A DNA stretch of 18,084 nucleotides from Cellvibrionales bacterium UBA5860 (lineage in GTDB: Bacteria; Pseudomonadota; Gammaproteobacteria; Pseudomonadales; Porticoccaceae): positions 1-18,084 of the forward strand of contig DJFY01000066.1 of NCBI GenBank assembly GCA_002431545.1. The letters are read 5' to 3'. Shown here one piece after another: positions 7,551 to 14,457 of this stretch (positions are counted from its first letter, which is position 1; each line of letters begins with the position of its first letter). The position numbers and the translations under genes are program-made. Below the pieces are notes generated by a model. It worked only from the letters and a program-made list of their open reading frames with translations. It made no database searches and was not told the DNA's origin.

Positions 7551-7972
7551 AGCAAGCCCTTGAACCGTTCGAGCGTTTTTACACACAACAACTCGCCAAA
7601 GCAGACTTGTCGAGCCTTCGGGAGGTATACAGCCCCCACGTGGAGTTTATCGACCCGGTCGACCGGCTCGCCGGTATCGACGCCCTCGAGTCTTATTTTC
7701 ACCACCTTATGAACGGACTCGAAAGTTGTCATTTCGATATCTCGACGATTCAGGCGGGCGATGCGGAAGCCTTTGTTATCTGGCAAATGCGTATTTGTCA
7801 TCCGCGAGTACGCGGCGGTGCTGAGATCTGTATCGAGGGTGCCAGCCATCTCAAATTCACCAGCCAGATCGACTATCACCGGGATTACTACGATCTCGGG
7901 GCCATGCTCTACGAGCACCTGCCCCTGCTCGGCCGTGCCGTGCGCCGGTTAAAAAGGCGCCTTGCCTTATGA
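7547..7972 (+). CDS. SnoaL/NTF2-like fold protein of photolyase operon
   Basis: A 141-residue protein with the SnoaL-like/NTF2 cone-fold pattern: an N-terminal helix (ALEPFERFYTQQL), the segment VYSPHVEFIDPVDRLAGIDALESYFHHL, then strands ending in SQIDYHRDYYDLGAMLYEHLPLLGRAVRRLKRRL. The HRDYYDLGAMLYEHLPLLG tail is characteristic of the version I know from gene sets containing photolyase and DUF1365 genes. No reaction is established; the fold serves as small hydrolase/isomerase or binding protein. The basic C-terminus could favour membrane association. Overlaps phrB by ATGA and the SDR gene by ATGA, so it is surely part of the same transcript. Confidence 0.8.
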   Translation: MKQALEPFERFYTQQLAKADLSSLREVYSPHVEFIDPVDRLAGIDALESYFHHLMNGLESCHFDISTIQAGDAEAFVIWQMRICHPRVRGGAEICIEGASHLKFTSQIDYHRDYYDLGAMLYEHLPLLGRAVRRLKRRLAL

Positions 7973-8724
7973 AATGTGTCCTGATCACCGGTGCCAGTTC
8001 AGGCATTGGCCAGCAATTAGCAATCGACTATGCCGGCGCGGGGTGGCATGTGATCGCCTGCGGTCGCGATCGAGATAAACTGCAACAGGCCCTCGCCGAT
8101 TCACCAATTGGCGATTTCCGTGTTTTTGATACCACCGATACGCAAGCCTGCGAAACCGCACTCGCCGGCGACTCCGAACACATTGACCTGGCAATCCTCA
8201 ACGCCGGCACCTGCGAATACATCGACAACGTGCGCCGGTTCGACGCCACCATGTTTTCTCGCATTATCAACACCAACGTTCTGGGTACCGCAAACTGCCT
8301 CGCGCCACTGCTGCGCCGTATGGTTCGCGGCAGCCGTATCGCAATCGTTAGCTCTTCGGTGACCTTTTTACCGTTGACGCGGGCGGAGGCCTATGGCGCT
8401 TCTAAAGCAGCATTGGACTACCTTTGCCGAAGTCTCGCCATAGACTGTGCAAACCAAGGTCTCGAATTCACGCTGATTCGCCCCGGCTTCGTCGATACAC
8501 CGCTCACAGAACGCAACGATTTCGCCATGCCAGGCCGCGTAGATGCCGCAACAGCCAGCAACGCTATTCGTCGCGGCCTCGCGCAAGGTAAACGGGAAAT
8601 TTGTTTTCCCCGCCTTTTTACGCTGATTTTGCGCATTTTTTCCCGGCTACCGATGAACCTTTGGCACTGCTTAGCCGTAAGAATGGTTCGCAAGGTTAAA
8701 ACCAGGGAAGCCGCCAATGGCTAA
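7969..8724 (+). CDS. Short-chain dehydrogenase/reductase of photolyase operon
   Basis: A classical SDR of 251 residues, with the cofactor motif TGASSGIG at 7-14, LNAG at 77-80, the catalytic serine around S129 (VSSSVT), and the Y142-x-x-x-K146 pair in AYGASKAAL. R33 in CGRD after the second strand favours NADP(H). The C-terminal portion is hydrophobic and basic (LFTLILRIFSRLPMNLWHCLAVRMVRKVK), which suggests contact with the membrane or a lipid substrate. Substrate is unknown. Given its neighbours (FAD enzyme, cyclopropane-synthase-like methyltransferase), a step in acyl-chain modification is a reasonable inference. Overlaps the previous gene by 4 bases and the next by 8. Confidence 0.88.
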   Translation: MKCVLITGASSGIGQQLAIDYAGAGWHVIACGRDRDKLQQALADSPIGDFRVFDTTDTQACETALAGDSEHIDLAILNAGTCEYIDNVRRFDATMFSRIINTNVLGTANCLAPLLRRMVRGSRIAIVSSSVTFLPLTRAEAYGASKAALDYLCRSLAIDCANQGLEFTLIRPGFVDTPLTERNDFAMPGRVDAATASNAIRRGLAQGKREICFPRLFTLILRIFSRLPMNLWHCLAVRMVRKVKTREAANG

Positions 8725-9961
8725 GATCGCAATTATCGGCAGTGGTATTTCGGGCCTGACCTGTGCCCATCTTCTGGCCGATCAACATGAAATCAGTCTT
8801 TATGAAGCGAGCCCGAATTTGGGTGGTCATACCGCGACGGTTGATGTCGATATCGCTGGACAATCATACGCGGTCGACACGGGTTTTATTGTATTTAACG
8901 ACCGCACCTATCCGAATTTCCTGCGTTTGCTTGACCGCCTCGGCGTGGCTAAAAGAGCGACTCAGATGAGTTTTAGCGTCCGTCATGAACCTTCCGGACT
9001 GGAATATAACGGGCACAGCCTCGCCACAATGTTTGCCCAACGCAGCAATCTTTTTAATTTGCGGTTTTATCGATTGATATACGAAATTATTCGCTTTAAT
9101 GCGCTGGCGAAAAAATCTCTCGCGAAGAAAACCACAATGCCCTCGACCCTTGGCGGCTTCCTCGATCAATTCGGGTTCACGGGCTTTTTCGCCCAACACT
9201 ATATTTTACCGATGGTGGCCGCGATCTGGTCCGGGTCAATGCAGGAAGCACGCGATTTTCCGCTGACTTTATTTCTGAGATTTTTTCACAATCATGGCCT
9301 GCTGGATATCGTTGACAGGCCGCAATGGTATGTCATCGAAGGCGGTTCAAACCGCTATATTCCCGGCCTCACCGCTAATGTGCAACACATACACCCGAAC
9401 ACACCAGTGCAAACCATCCAGCGCAAGAATGACTGTGTTTTAGTTAACAGCGCACGCGGAGTCGATCAGTTTGACGAGGCTATTCTCGCCTGCCACTCGG
9501 ACCAGGCGCTGGCGCTTTTAGTAGACGCGACAGAAGACGAACACCGCGTGCTTGGCTCGCTACCCTACTGCGACAACGAGGTGGTGCTGCACACTGACAC
9601 TGGATTATTACCGCAAGCAGAAGCCGCCTGGGCGAGCTGGAACTACCGTTTTGACGGTAACACGCGGGCCCGAGCTTCCGTCACCTATAACATGAATTTG
9701 CTTCAGGGTTTGGACTGTCCGGAGACAGTGTGCGTCACCCTGAACCAGACAGATGAAATCAGGCCGGAGAAAATTCTGCAGCGGTTTACCTATGCTCACC
9801 CGGTCATTAATAACGCAAGTCACTCCGCTCAGAGGCAACGGGAGAAAATATGCGGCCAGCGCAACACACATTTTTGTGGTGCTTACTGGTACAACGGCTT
9901 TCACGAAGACGGGATCAACAGCGCACTGGATGTATGTCGTCGTTTTGGTATCTATCTATAA
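8717..9961 (+). CDS. FAD/NAD(P)-binding amine-oxidase-like protein (acyl-lipid desaturase/oxidoreductase type)
   Basis: A 414-residue flavoprotein with an N-terminal dinucleotide-binding motif (IIGSGISG, G8/G10/G13), the ribose-binding acid E30 in LYEASPNLGGH, and a C-terminal FAD segment HFCGAYWYNGFHEDGINSALDV. The overall pattern is that of flavin amine oxidases and phytoene-desaturase-like enzymes. Members of this group lie beside DUF1365 and cyclopropane-synthase-like genes in many bacteria, including the sigma-E/ChrR singlet-oxygen regulon of Rhodobacter. There, a desaturase (UfaD) and an oxygen-using enzyme (UfaO) act on methylated phospholipid acyl chains to make furan fatty acids. Whether this protein matches one of those two is an inference that needs alignment. 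It is coupled to the SDR gene by overlap and is 3 bases from the DUF1365 gene. Confidence 0.86.
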   Translation: MAKIAIIGSGISGLTCAHLLADQHEISLYEASPNLGGHTATVDVDIAGQSYAVDTGFIVFNDRTYPNFLRLLDRLGVAKRATQMSFSVRHEPSGLEYNGHSLATMFAQRSNLFNLRFYRLIYEIIRFNALAKKSLAKKTTMPSTLGGFLDQFGFTGFFAQHYILPMVAAIWSGSMQEARDFPLTLFLRFFHNHGLLDIVDRPQWYVIEGGSNRYIPGLTANVQHIHPNTPVQTIQRKNDCVLVNSARGVDQFDEAILACHSDQALALLVDATEDEHRVLGSLPYCDNEVVLHTDTGLLPQAEAAWASWNYRFDGNTRARASVTYNMNLLQGLDCPETVCVTLNQTDEIRPEKILQRFTYAHPVINNASHSAQRQREKICGQRNTHFCGAYWYNGFHEDGINSALDVCRRFGIYL

Positions 9962-9964
9962 ACC

Positions 9965-10687
9965 GTGAATAGCGCTATCTACAGGGGTCATATTCGCCAC
10001 CGCCGATTTCACCCCCGGCAACATGTATTCAGTTACCCGCTCTATATGCTGGCGCTCGACCTGGATGAGCTGGAAATGCTGGACGCCAGCAGTCGCCTGT
10101 TCGCCGTGAACCGCTTCGCACCGCTCAGCCTGCATCGCAAGGACTATCTCGGTGATTGCGATGTACCACTGAAAACCGCCGTTATCGAGACCGTGAATCA
10201 GCTGGGCGGCGATGGCATCAGCATAGGACGGGTGATGATGCTCACTCAGGTGCGCTGTTTCGGTTTTTATTTCAGCCCCGTCAATTTTTATTTTTGCTAC
10301 GCCGCGTCAAACGCGAGCTACCTGGTGGCTGAAGTCACCAATACGCCCTGGAGGGAAAGTCACTGCTACCTGATCGACCTGGAGAATCCGCAACCCAGCC
10401 CCAAAGCTCACCACGTTTCGCCGTTCATGGGCATGGCTTTGGATTACCACTGGAAAATTAAAGCGCCTGCCGAGCGTGCTTTGGTTCATATCGAAAACCG
10501 ACAGGAAAAAAGCAAACTCTTCGATGCCACGCTGAACCTGGAAAGAGAAAATTGGCATTCCCGCGCCCTGGGCCGCGCTCTACTGCGCTGGCCCGTGATG
10601 ACGCTCAGCATCGTACGCGGTATTTACTGGCAGGCCCTGCGTCTGTGGGTGAAATCCGTGCCTATCTACCCGCACCCCAGAAGATAA
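9965..10687 (+). CDS. DUF1365 family protein
   Basis: A 240-residue protein of the DUF1365 family, function unproven. Family landmarks: IYRGHIRHRRFHPRQHVFSYPLYMLALDLDEL at the start, CFGFYFSPVNFYFCY, EVTNTPWRESHCYL and HHVSPFMGMALDYHW. The start is a GTG 3 bases after the stop of the FAD gene; no other good start precedes the conserved RGHIRHRRF. The C-terminal segment is rich in aromatic and basic residues and may touch the membrane. DUF1365 is nearly always found between the FAD protein and the cyclopropane-synthase-like enzyme, as here, so a shared role in acyl-chain modification is the best inference. Only 2 bases separate its stop from the next ATG. Confidence 0.9.
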   Translation: MNSAIYRGHIRHRRFHPRQHVFSYPLYMLALDLDELEMLDASSRLFAVNRFAPLSLHRKDYLGDCDVPLKTAVIETVNQLGGDGISIGRVMMLTQVRCFGFYFSPVNFYFCYAASNASYLVAEVTNTPWRESHCYLIDLENPQPSPKAHHVSPFMGMALDYHWKIKAPAERALVHIENRQEKSKLFDATLNLERENWHSRALGRALLRWPVMTLSIVRGIYWQALRLWVKSVPIYPHPRR

Positions 10688-10689
10688 AT

Positions 10690-11940
10690 ATGGAAAACGT
10701 GCTTGAAAAATCCGCCCTGTCCGGGGTACAAAAATTTGCCCGCCATCATATCTTCAACCTTTTGGCTCAGATGGAAACCGGGGGTTTGATACTGGAGGAA
10801 AACGGTGAAACCTATCGCTTCGGGCAAATCGAGGCGCCACTGCAAGGCCGTTTGCGAGTTCATTCACCGGCATTCTATAGCCGCGTGTTATTTGGTGGCA
10901 GTGTCGCAGCGGGCGAAACCTGGGTGGAATCGCTTTGGTCGTCGCCCAACCTGCTGAACGTAATTCGAATCTTCGCCCGCAGTCTGGCGCTCGTCGAGCG
11001 CCTGGAAAATCGCATGGCGTGGTTACGCAAACCGGCACAGATGTTATGGCAACTAAGCACACGCAATACGCAAAGCGGCAGCCGCGCCAATATCGCTGCT
11101 CATTACGACCTCGGCAACGATATGTACCAAATTTTTTTAGATCCGATGATGCAGTACTCGTCGGCTATTTTTCCATTTACAGAAGCCAGTCTTGCTCAGG
11201 CTCAATTACACAAGGTCAAGATCATATGCGAAAAACTGCAACTGCAACCTGGTGACGAAATACTGGAAATCGGCAGTGGCTGGGGTGGGCTCGCATGTCA
11301 TATGGCCAGCCACTTTGACTGCCGGGTGACGACGACCACCCTGTCACAAGCGCAATACGAATTTGCCAAAAAGATGATCACCGAACGGGGGCTGCAGAAT
11401 AAGATCGACTTGTTATTGCAGGACTACCGCGAGCTAGAAGGCGAGTATGACAAAATCGTCTCAGTCGAAATGATCGAGGCCGTTGGCCACGATTTTTTAC
11501 CCGCTTACTTTAGACACTTGGGAGGCCTACTGAAACCCACCGGGCGAATGCTGATTCAGGCAATCACGATCGCCGATCAACGCTACCGGCAATATCGCCA
11601 CAGCCAGGATTTTATTCAACGCTATATCTTTCCCGGCGGCGCGCTACCCAGCCTTAGCGAGATGTGCCGCCACTTATGCCAGCAAACCGATATGACGGTG
11701 AACGCTGTCAGTTCCCACGGTAAGGACTACGCGCAAACACTAAACCTCTGGCAGCAGTCCTTCAACGGCAATGCAGAGCGGCTGGCGCAACTGGGCTACG
11801 ACGGAGATTTCCAGCGCCTATGGCAGTTTTATTTCGCCTACTGTGAGGCCGGGTTCCGCGAAGGCGCCATCGATTTGCTGCAATTTGAAGCCAAGAAGCC
11901 AGAGGCTCGCCGATGTCGCGATGGCAATGGCTTCAGCTGA
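10690..11940 (+). CDS. Cyclopropane-fatty-acyl-phospholipid synthase-like SAM methyltransferase, variant active site
   Basis: A 416-residue methyltransferase that would add a methylene or methyl from S-adenosylmethionine to unsaturated acyl chains of membrane phospholipids. The start is the ATG directly after the DUF1365 stop; the open frame continues 46 codons upstream inside DUF1365, but that part is a shadow. Seen: AHYDLGNDMYQIFLDPMMQYSSAIF, SAM motif EIGSGWGG (193-200), VEMIEAVGH with E263, RYIFPGGALPSLSEM, DY347 and C385. Compared with E. coli Cfa (from memory), E239, Y317 and C354 are kept, but C139 is S158 and H266 is Q290. The change in bicarbonate/active-site residues suggests that the product may be a methylated rather than a cyclopropanated chain, as with UfaM of the furan fatty acid pathway. 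Overlaps the DUF2878 gene by 28 bases. Confidence 0.9.
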   Translation: MENVLEKSALSGVQKFARHHIFNLLAQMETGGLILEENGETYRFGQIEAPLQGRLRVHSPAFYSRVLFGGSVAAGETWVESLWSSPNLLNVIRIFARSLALVERLENRMAWLRKPAQMLWQLSTRNTQSGSRANIAAHYDLGNDMYQIFLDPMMQYSSAIFPFTEASLAQAQLHKVKIICEKLQLQPGDEILEIGSGWGGLACHMASHFDCRVTTTTLSQAQYEFAKKMITERGLQNKIDLLLQDYRELEGEYDKIVSVEMIEAVGHDFLPAYFRHLGGLLKPTGRMLIQAITIADQRYRQYRHSQDFIQRYIFPGGALPSLSEMCRHLCQQTDMTVNAVSSHGKDYAQTLNLWQQSFNGNAERLAQLGYDGDFQRLWQFYFAYCEAGFREGAIDLLQFEAKKPEARRCRDGNGFS

Positions 11941-12398
11941 TTGGTTTTCAAGCCTACTGGCTAATCGCCGTGCTAGGGCAAAATCCGATGACCTGGTTGT
12001 GCCTGGCGCTGCTCGGACTGCATTTTTATTTTACCCCCACCCTAAAACGGGATTTATGGGTTCTGCCATTGGCTATACCCGGCATGATCGTAGACGGCCT
12101 GCTGACTCGCCTGGGATTCTTTCAATTTGACAGTGTTCCCTTCTGGCTTGGGCTGATGTGGCTTGGCTTTGTGCTGACTTTAGGACACAGCCAGCGCTGG
12201 ATGTACAGGGTTCCCCTGGCGCTTTTGCCGATATTAGGCGCGATCGCCGGTTGCTGTGCTTATTTGGGCGCCTGGCGACTTGGCGCAGTGGAATTCTTGT
12301 ACGGCCCGGTCACAGCGGCGCTGGTCATTGCGATAGCCTGGGCAATACTATTGCCAATGATGGTGGTAATGGATAAACGGCTGCGGATGACACCATGA
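11913..12398 (+). CDS. DUF2878 family integral membrane protein
   Basis: A small inner-membrane protein of 161 residues with about five hydrophobic segments. Family landmarks are the N-terminal LIGFQAYWLIAVLGQNP, the central GMIVDGLLTRLGFFQF with a buried Asp, FWLGLMWLGFVLTLGHSQRW, and a later GPVTAALVIAIAWAILLP. No function is known. DUF2878 genes commonly follow the cyclopropane-synthase-like gene in photolyase gene sets. The start at 11913 lies inside the end of the previous gene, and its own end overlaps the next gene by ATGA, so expression is tightly coupled. Confidence 0.85.
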   Translation: MSRWQWLQLIGFQAYWLIAVLGQNPMTWLCLALLGLHFYFTPTLKRDLWVLPLAIPGMIVDGLLTRLGFFQFDSVPFWLGLMWLGFVLTLGHSQRWMYRVPLALLPILGAIAGCCAYLGAWRLGAVEFLYGPVTAALVIAIAWAILLPMMVVMDKRLRMTP

Positions 12399-13051
12399 GA
12401 TTCAGTTGCCATCGTGCGAGTTATTATTCACGTTTTTATCGCAGCCCCAACCGGGGCAGGTTATATTTTTCCACCCTGTCGTCCGCGCTATTTGCGATCG
12501 TTCTACTATGTTATGCCGAACACAGCATAGCTTCTGAAAATCAGGTTGAGAGCAAACCACTCCAAGAGCTCTCTCTCATTGGGCAGGGGGAGATGCACTG
12601 GATGGCCTGGCATCTCTACGATGCGAGACTTTACAGCGCAGACGGCTATTACCGTCCGCAAGGCTACCCACTGGCGCTAGCTATCAGTTACGCTCGCGCA
12701 ATCGACAAAAAGCACCTTGTAAGCGCAACTACCAAAGCCTGGTCGCGCTTACATATCGATCCCCCATCGAGATGGGTCCAACGGCTGTCAAACATCTGGC
12801 CCTCAGTAAACAAAAGTGATGAATTAGTGTTTTACGTCACTACCGCGGGCATTGGCCAATTTTACTATAATGGCGATTTGATCGGCGAGATAGACGATTC
12901 TGAGTTTAGCGCTGCTTTCCTCGCCATCTGGCTTCATCCGGAGACATCCGGCAAGTCGCTGCGCGCCAAGTTAATTGGTGGTCGCGTGCTGCCCCGAAGC
13001 CAACAAACCGCTGAACCCTGGGGACTCAAAGAAGAGACCCATGATAAGTAA
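12395..13051 (+). CDS. Exported chalcone-isomerase-like protein, last gene of the operon
   Basis: A 218-residue protein of the bacterial chalcone isomerase-like family (Chalcone_3 type). Family landmarks: LSLIGQGEMHWMAWHLYDARLYSADGYY, YARAIDKKHLVSATTKAW, FYVTTAGIGQFYYNGDLIGEIDDSEFSAAFLAIWLHPETS. The start overlaps the DUF2878 stop (ATGA). The N-terminus is an unusually long basic stretch of about 23 residues, then a hydrophobic segment (FSTLSSALFAIVLLCYA) and a possible cleavage site after SIA, so the mature protein is probably periplasmic. Despite the name, no flavonoid chemistry is implied; the fold in this family binds fatty acids in some members, which suits an operon acting on acyl chains. 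The 3' end is followed after 5 bases by a MITE-like element. Confidence 0.86.
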   Translation: MRFSCHRASYYSRFYRSPNRGRLYFSTLSSALFAIVLLCYAEHSIASENQVESKPLQELSLIGQGEMHWMAWHLYDARLYSADGYYRPQGYPLALAISYARAIDKKHLVSATTKAWSRLHIDPPSRWVQRLSNIWPSVNKSDELVFYVTTAGIGQFYYNGDLIGEIDDSEFSAAFLAIWLHPETSGKSLRAKLIGGRVLPRSQQTAEPWGLKEETHDK

Positions 13052-13056
13052 GGCTA

Positions 13057-13350
13057 GGGCCTGTTCACACTAATTGGATTACCCCTGCCGAGCGCGGTTT
13101 TTTCGCCCAACTCTTTGTTTCACAAAGACGGAAGGTGTGCAGTCTAGTGAGTCTACATAAACGGCTGATAACGCGGTTGGGCGGAAACTAGGCCTCGCCC
13201 TCTCTTCTGAAAAAGAAAGAGGTTGCGACTAAAAAAGTTCTACTCGGCATTGCTCGTTGCTTATTTGGAATAATCAAACGAAGCGCCTCGCGCTTTGATT
13301 GGCGCTGTTTTAGCCACAACAGAGACAACCTATTTCGTGTGAACAGGCCC
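13057..13350. mobile_element. MITE-like element with perfect 14-bp terminal inverted repeats
   Basis: The 294-bp stretch begins GGGCCTGTTCACAC (13057-13070) and ends with the exact reverse complement GTGTGAACAGGCCC (13337-13350). Inside are more inverted repeats: CGCCCAAC (13104-13111) with GTTGGGCG (13176-13183), a TCTTTG/CAAAGA hairpin (13112-13128), and a stem AATCAAA...TTTGATT (13272-13300) enclosing GCGC/GCGC. It has no credible gene and therefore no transposase. If the ends are drawn one base further in, the flanks are CTAG (13054-13057) and CCAG (13350-13353), a near 4-bp duplication of the kind made by IS5-type elements. It fills nearly all of the 304-base gap between the operon and the next gene. 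The family of the parent element is not known to me. Confidence 0.72.
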
Positions 13351-13355
13351 CAGAC

Positions 13356-13832
13356 ATGAACATTTTTGTGCTCGACCAAAATATTGAGCGTTGCGCACGT
13401 TACCATTGCGATAAGCATGTGGTAAAAATGATCCTCGAGAGCGTACAGCTACTGTGCACAGCACTGGACAAGAAAGGCTATTCAACGCCCTACAAGCCGA
13501 CCCACGAAAAACACCCCTGCGTGCTCTGGGTAGAAGCCTCTTACGCCAATTTCCTCTGGCTAAACGAACTAGCGGTCGCCCTCAATGATGAATACCGTTA
13601 TCGGTTTAACAAAGATCGCGACCATTCGTCGATTGCTGTATTGTCCAAAATAGAAAGCCTGCGTTATGCTGATTTCGGTCTGACCGAACATGCCCAGGCG
13701 ATGCCTGCTAAATACAAAGTAGCGGGCGACGCCGTCAGTGCATACCGGGGTTTTTATCGCGGGGAAAAACACCACTTCGCCGACTGGACTCGCCGACCGG
13801 CACCCAAGTGGATGTCTGCCAAGCAACTGTAG
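13356..13832 (+). CDS. Phage-type conserved hypothetical protein (HCDKH motif)
   Basis: A 158-residue protein beginning MNIFVLDQNIERCARYHCDKHVVKMILESVQLL. I recognise this pattern (MNIF, H17-C-D-K-H21, MILES, then a THEKHP motif and a WL helix) from uncharacterised proteins of marine and cyanobacterial phages, but know no function. Other conserved-looking parts are YKPTHEKHPCVLWVEASYANFLWLNELAVAL and the C-terminal AYRGFYRGEKHHFADWTRRPAPKWM. The His/Cys/Asp cluster could bind metal or be catalytic; that is a guess from composition. The start ATG lies 5 bases after the right end of the MITE-like element, so the native upstream region has been replaced. An AACAGG inside the element's end may serve as a weak ribosome binding site. 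Confidence 0.75.
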   Translation: MNIFVLDQNIERCARYHCDKHVVKMILESVQLLCTALDKKGYSTPYKPTHEKHPCVLWVEASYANFLWLNELAVALNDEYRYRFNKDRDHSSIAVLSKIESLRYADFGLTEHAQAMPAKYKVAGDAVSAYRGFYRGEKHHFADWTRRPAPKWMSAKQL

Positions 13833-13855
13833 TACACAATCTAAGGAGAGATGTG

Positions 13856-14398
13856 ATGCACCGAATCCTGCTGTTATGCGCACTTATAGCTATTACCGGG
13901 AACGCCTGGTCTAACTGCCCGGAATTTCTCAATCACGACTTCCGCAAACTGCATTCGAAAGAGTCCATACAACTTTGCGATCTCGCGACCAACAATGTCC
14001 TTTTGCTGGTCAATACCGCCAGCCACTGTGGCTTTACTCCGCAATTCAAGGATCTCGAAGCGATCCATCAACGTTACCGGGACAAGGGCCTGGTGGTGAT
14101 CGGTTTTCCCAGTAACGATTTCGACCAGGCGGCCAGCAGTGAAGAAAAAGCCCACCAGATATGCCACGTGAATTACGGCGTCAGCTTCACCATGGTGGCC
14201 CCAAGCTCGGTTCGTGGTAACCATGCAAATCCTGTCTTCGCGGAGCTCGCCCGGCAATCCCACGCACCATCGTGGAACTTCAGCAAATACCTGGTCGATC
14301 GCGACGGGCGGGTGGTCAAAATGTTCGGCAGTAACATATCGCCTCAGGACGATATATTGACGACAGCGCTCGAACATCTGCTGGATACCGACGAATAA
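13856..14398 (+). CDS. Exported glutathione peroxidase-like thiol peroxidase (Cys type)
   Basis: A thioredoxin-fold peroxidase that would reduce peroxides in the periplasm. The ATG at 13856 has a good AAGGAGAG 5 bases upstream; the longer open frame from 13808 lies partly inside the previous gene and lacks this. The first 19 residues (MHRILLLCALIAITGNAWS) are a Sec signal peptide. The peroxidatic motif is NTASHCGFTPQF with C58, a plain Cys codon rather than selenocysteine. W140-N141 of the WNFSKYLVDRDGRV motif are present. The usual N-Q pair in GFPCNQF reads GFPSNDF (83-89), so the catalytic Gln is Asp. Length is 180 residues, normal for the family with a leader. It is likely co-transcribed with the phage-type gene 23 bases upstream, but a role in oxidative stress also suits the nearby photoprotection operon. 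Confidence 0.9.
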   Translation: MHRILLLCALIAITGNAWSNCPEFLNHDFRKLHSKESIQLCDLATNNVLLLVNTASHCGFTPQFKDLEAIHQRYRDKGLVVIGFPSNDFDQAASSEEKAHQICHVNYGVSFTMVAPSSVRGNHANPVFAELARQSHAPSWNFSKYLVDRDGRVVKMFGSNISPQDDILTTALEHLLDTDE

Positions 14399-14457
14399 CC
14401 CCTACTTACTGCCGCCACCGGCCGAATTTGATCCTGGCCCGAACGGCTGCCCGCCAG

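Noticed and set aside
10552..10689. 46-codon upstream extension of the cyclopropane-synthase-like gene
   Set aside because: It lies inside the DUF1365 coding region in another frame and does not resemble the family. The ATG at 10690 follows the DUF1365 stop directly.
13188..13418. Reverse-strand open frame of 76 codons across the MITE-like element
   Set aside because: It runs from the element into the phage-type gene on the opposite strand, has no ribosome binding site and no protein-like pattern. It is a chance frame.
13808..13855. Upstream start of the peroxidase gene
   Set aside because: It would overlap the previous gene and put residues in front of a clean signal peptide; the ATG at 13856 has AAGGAGAG in place.
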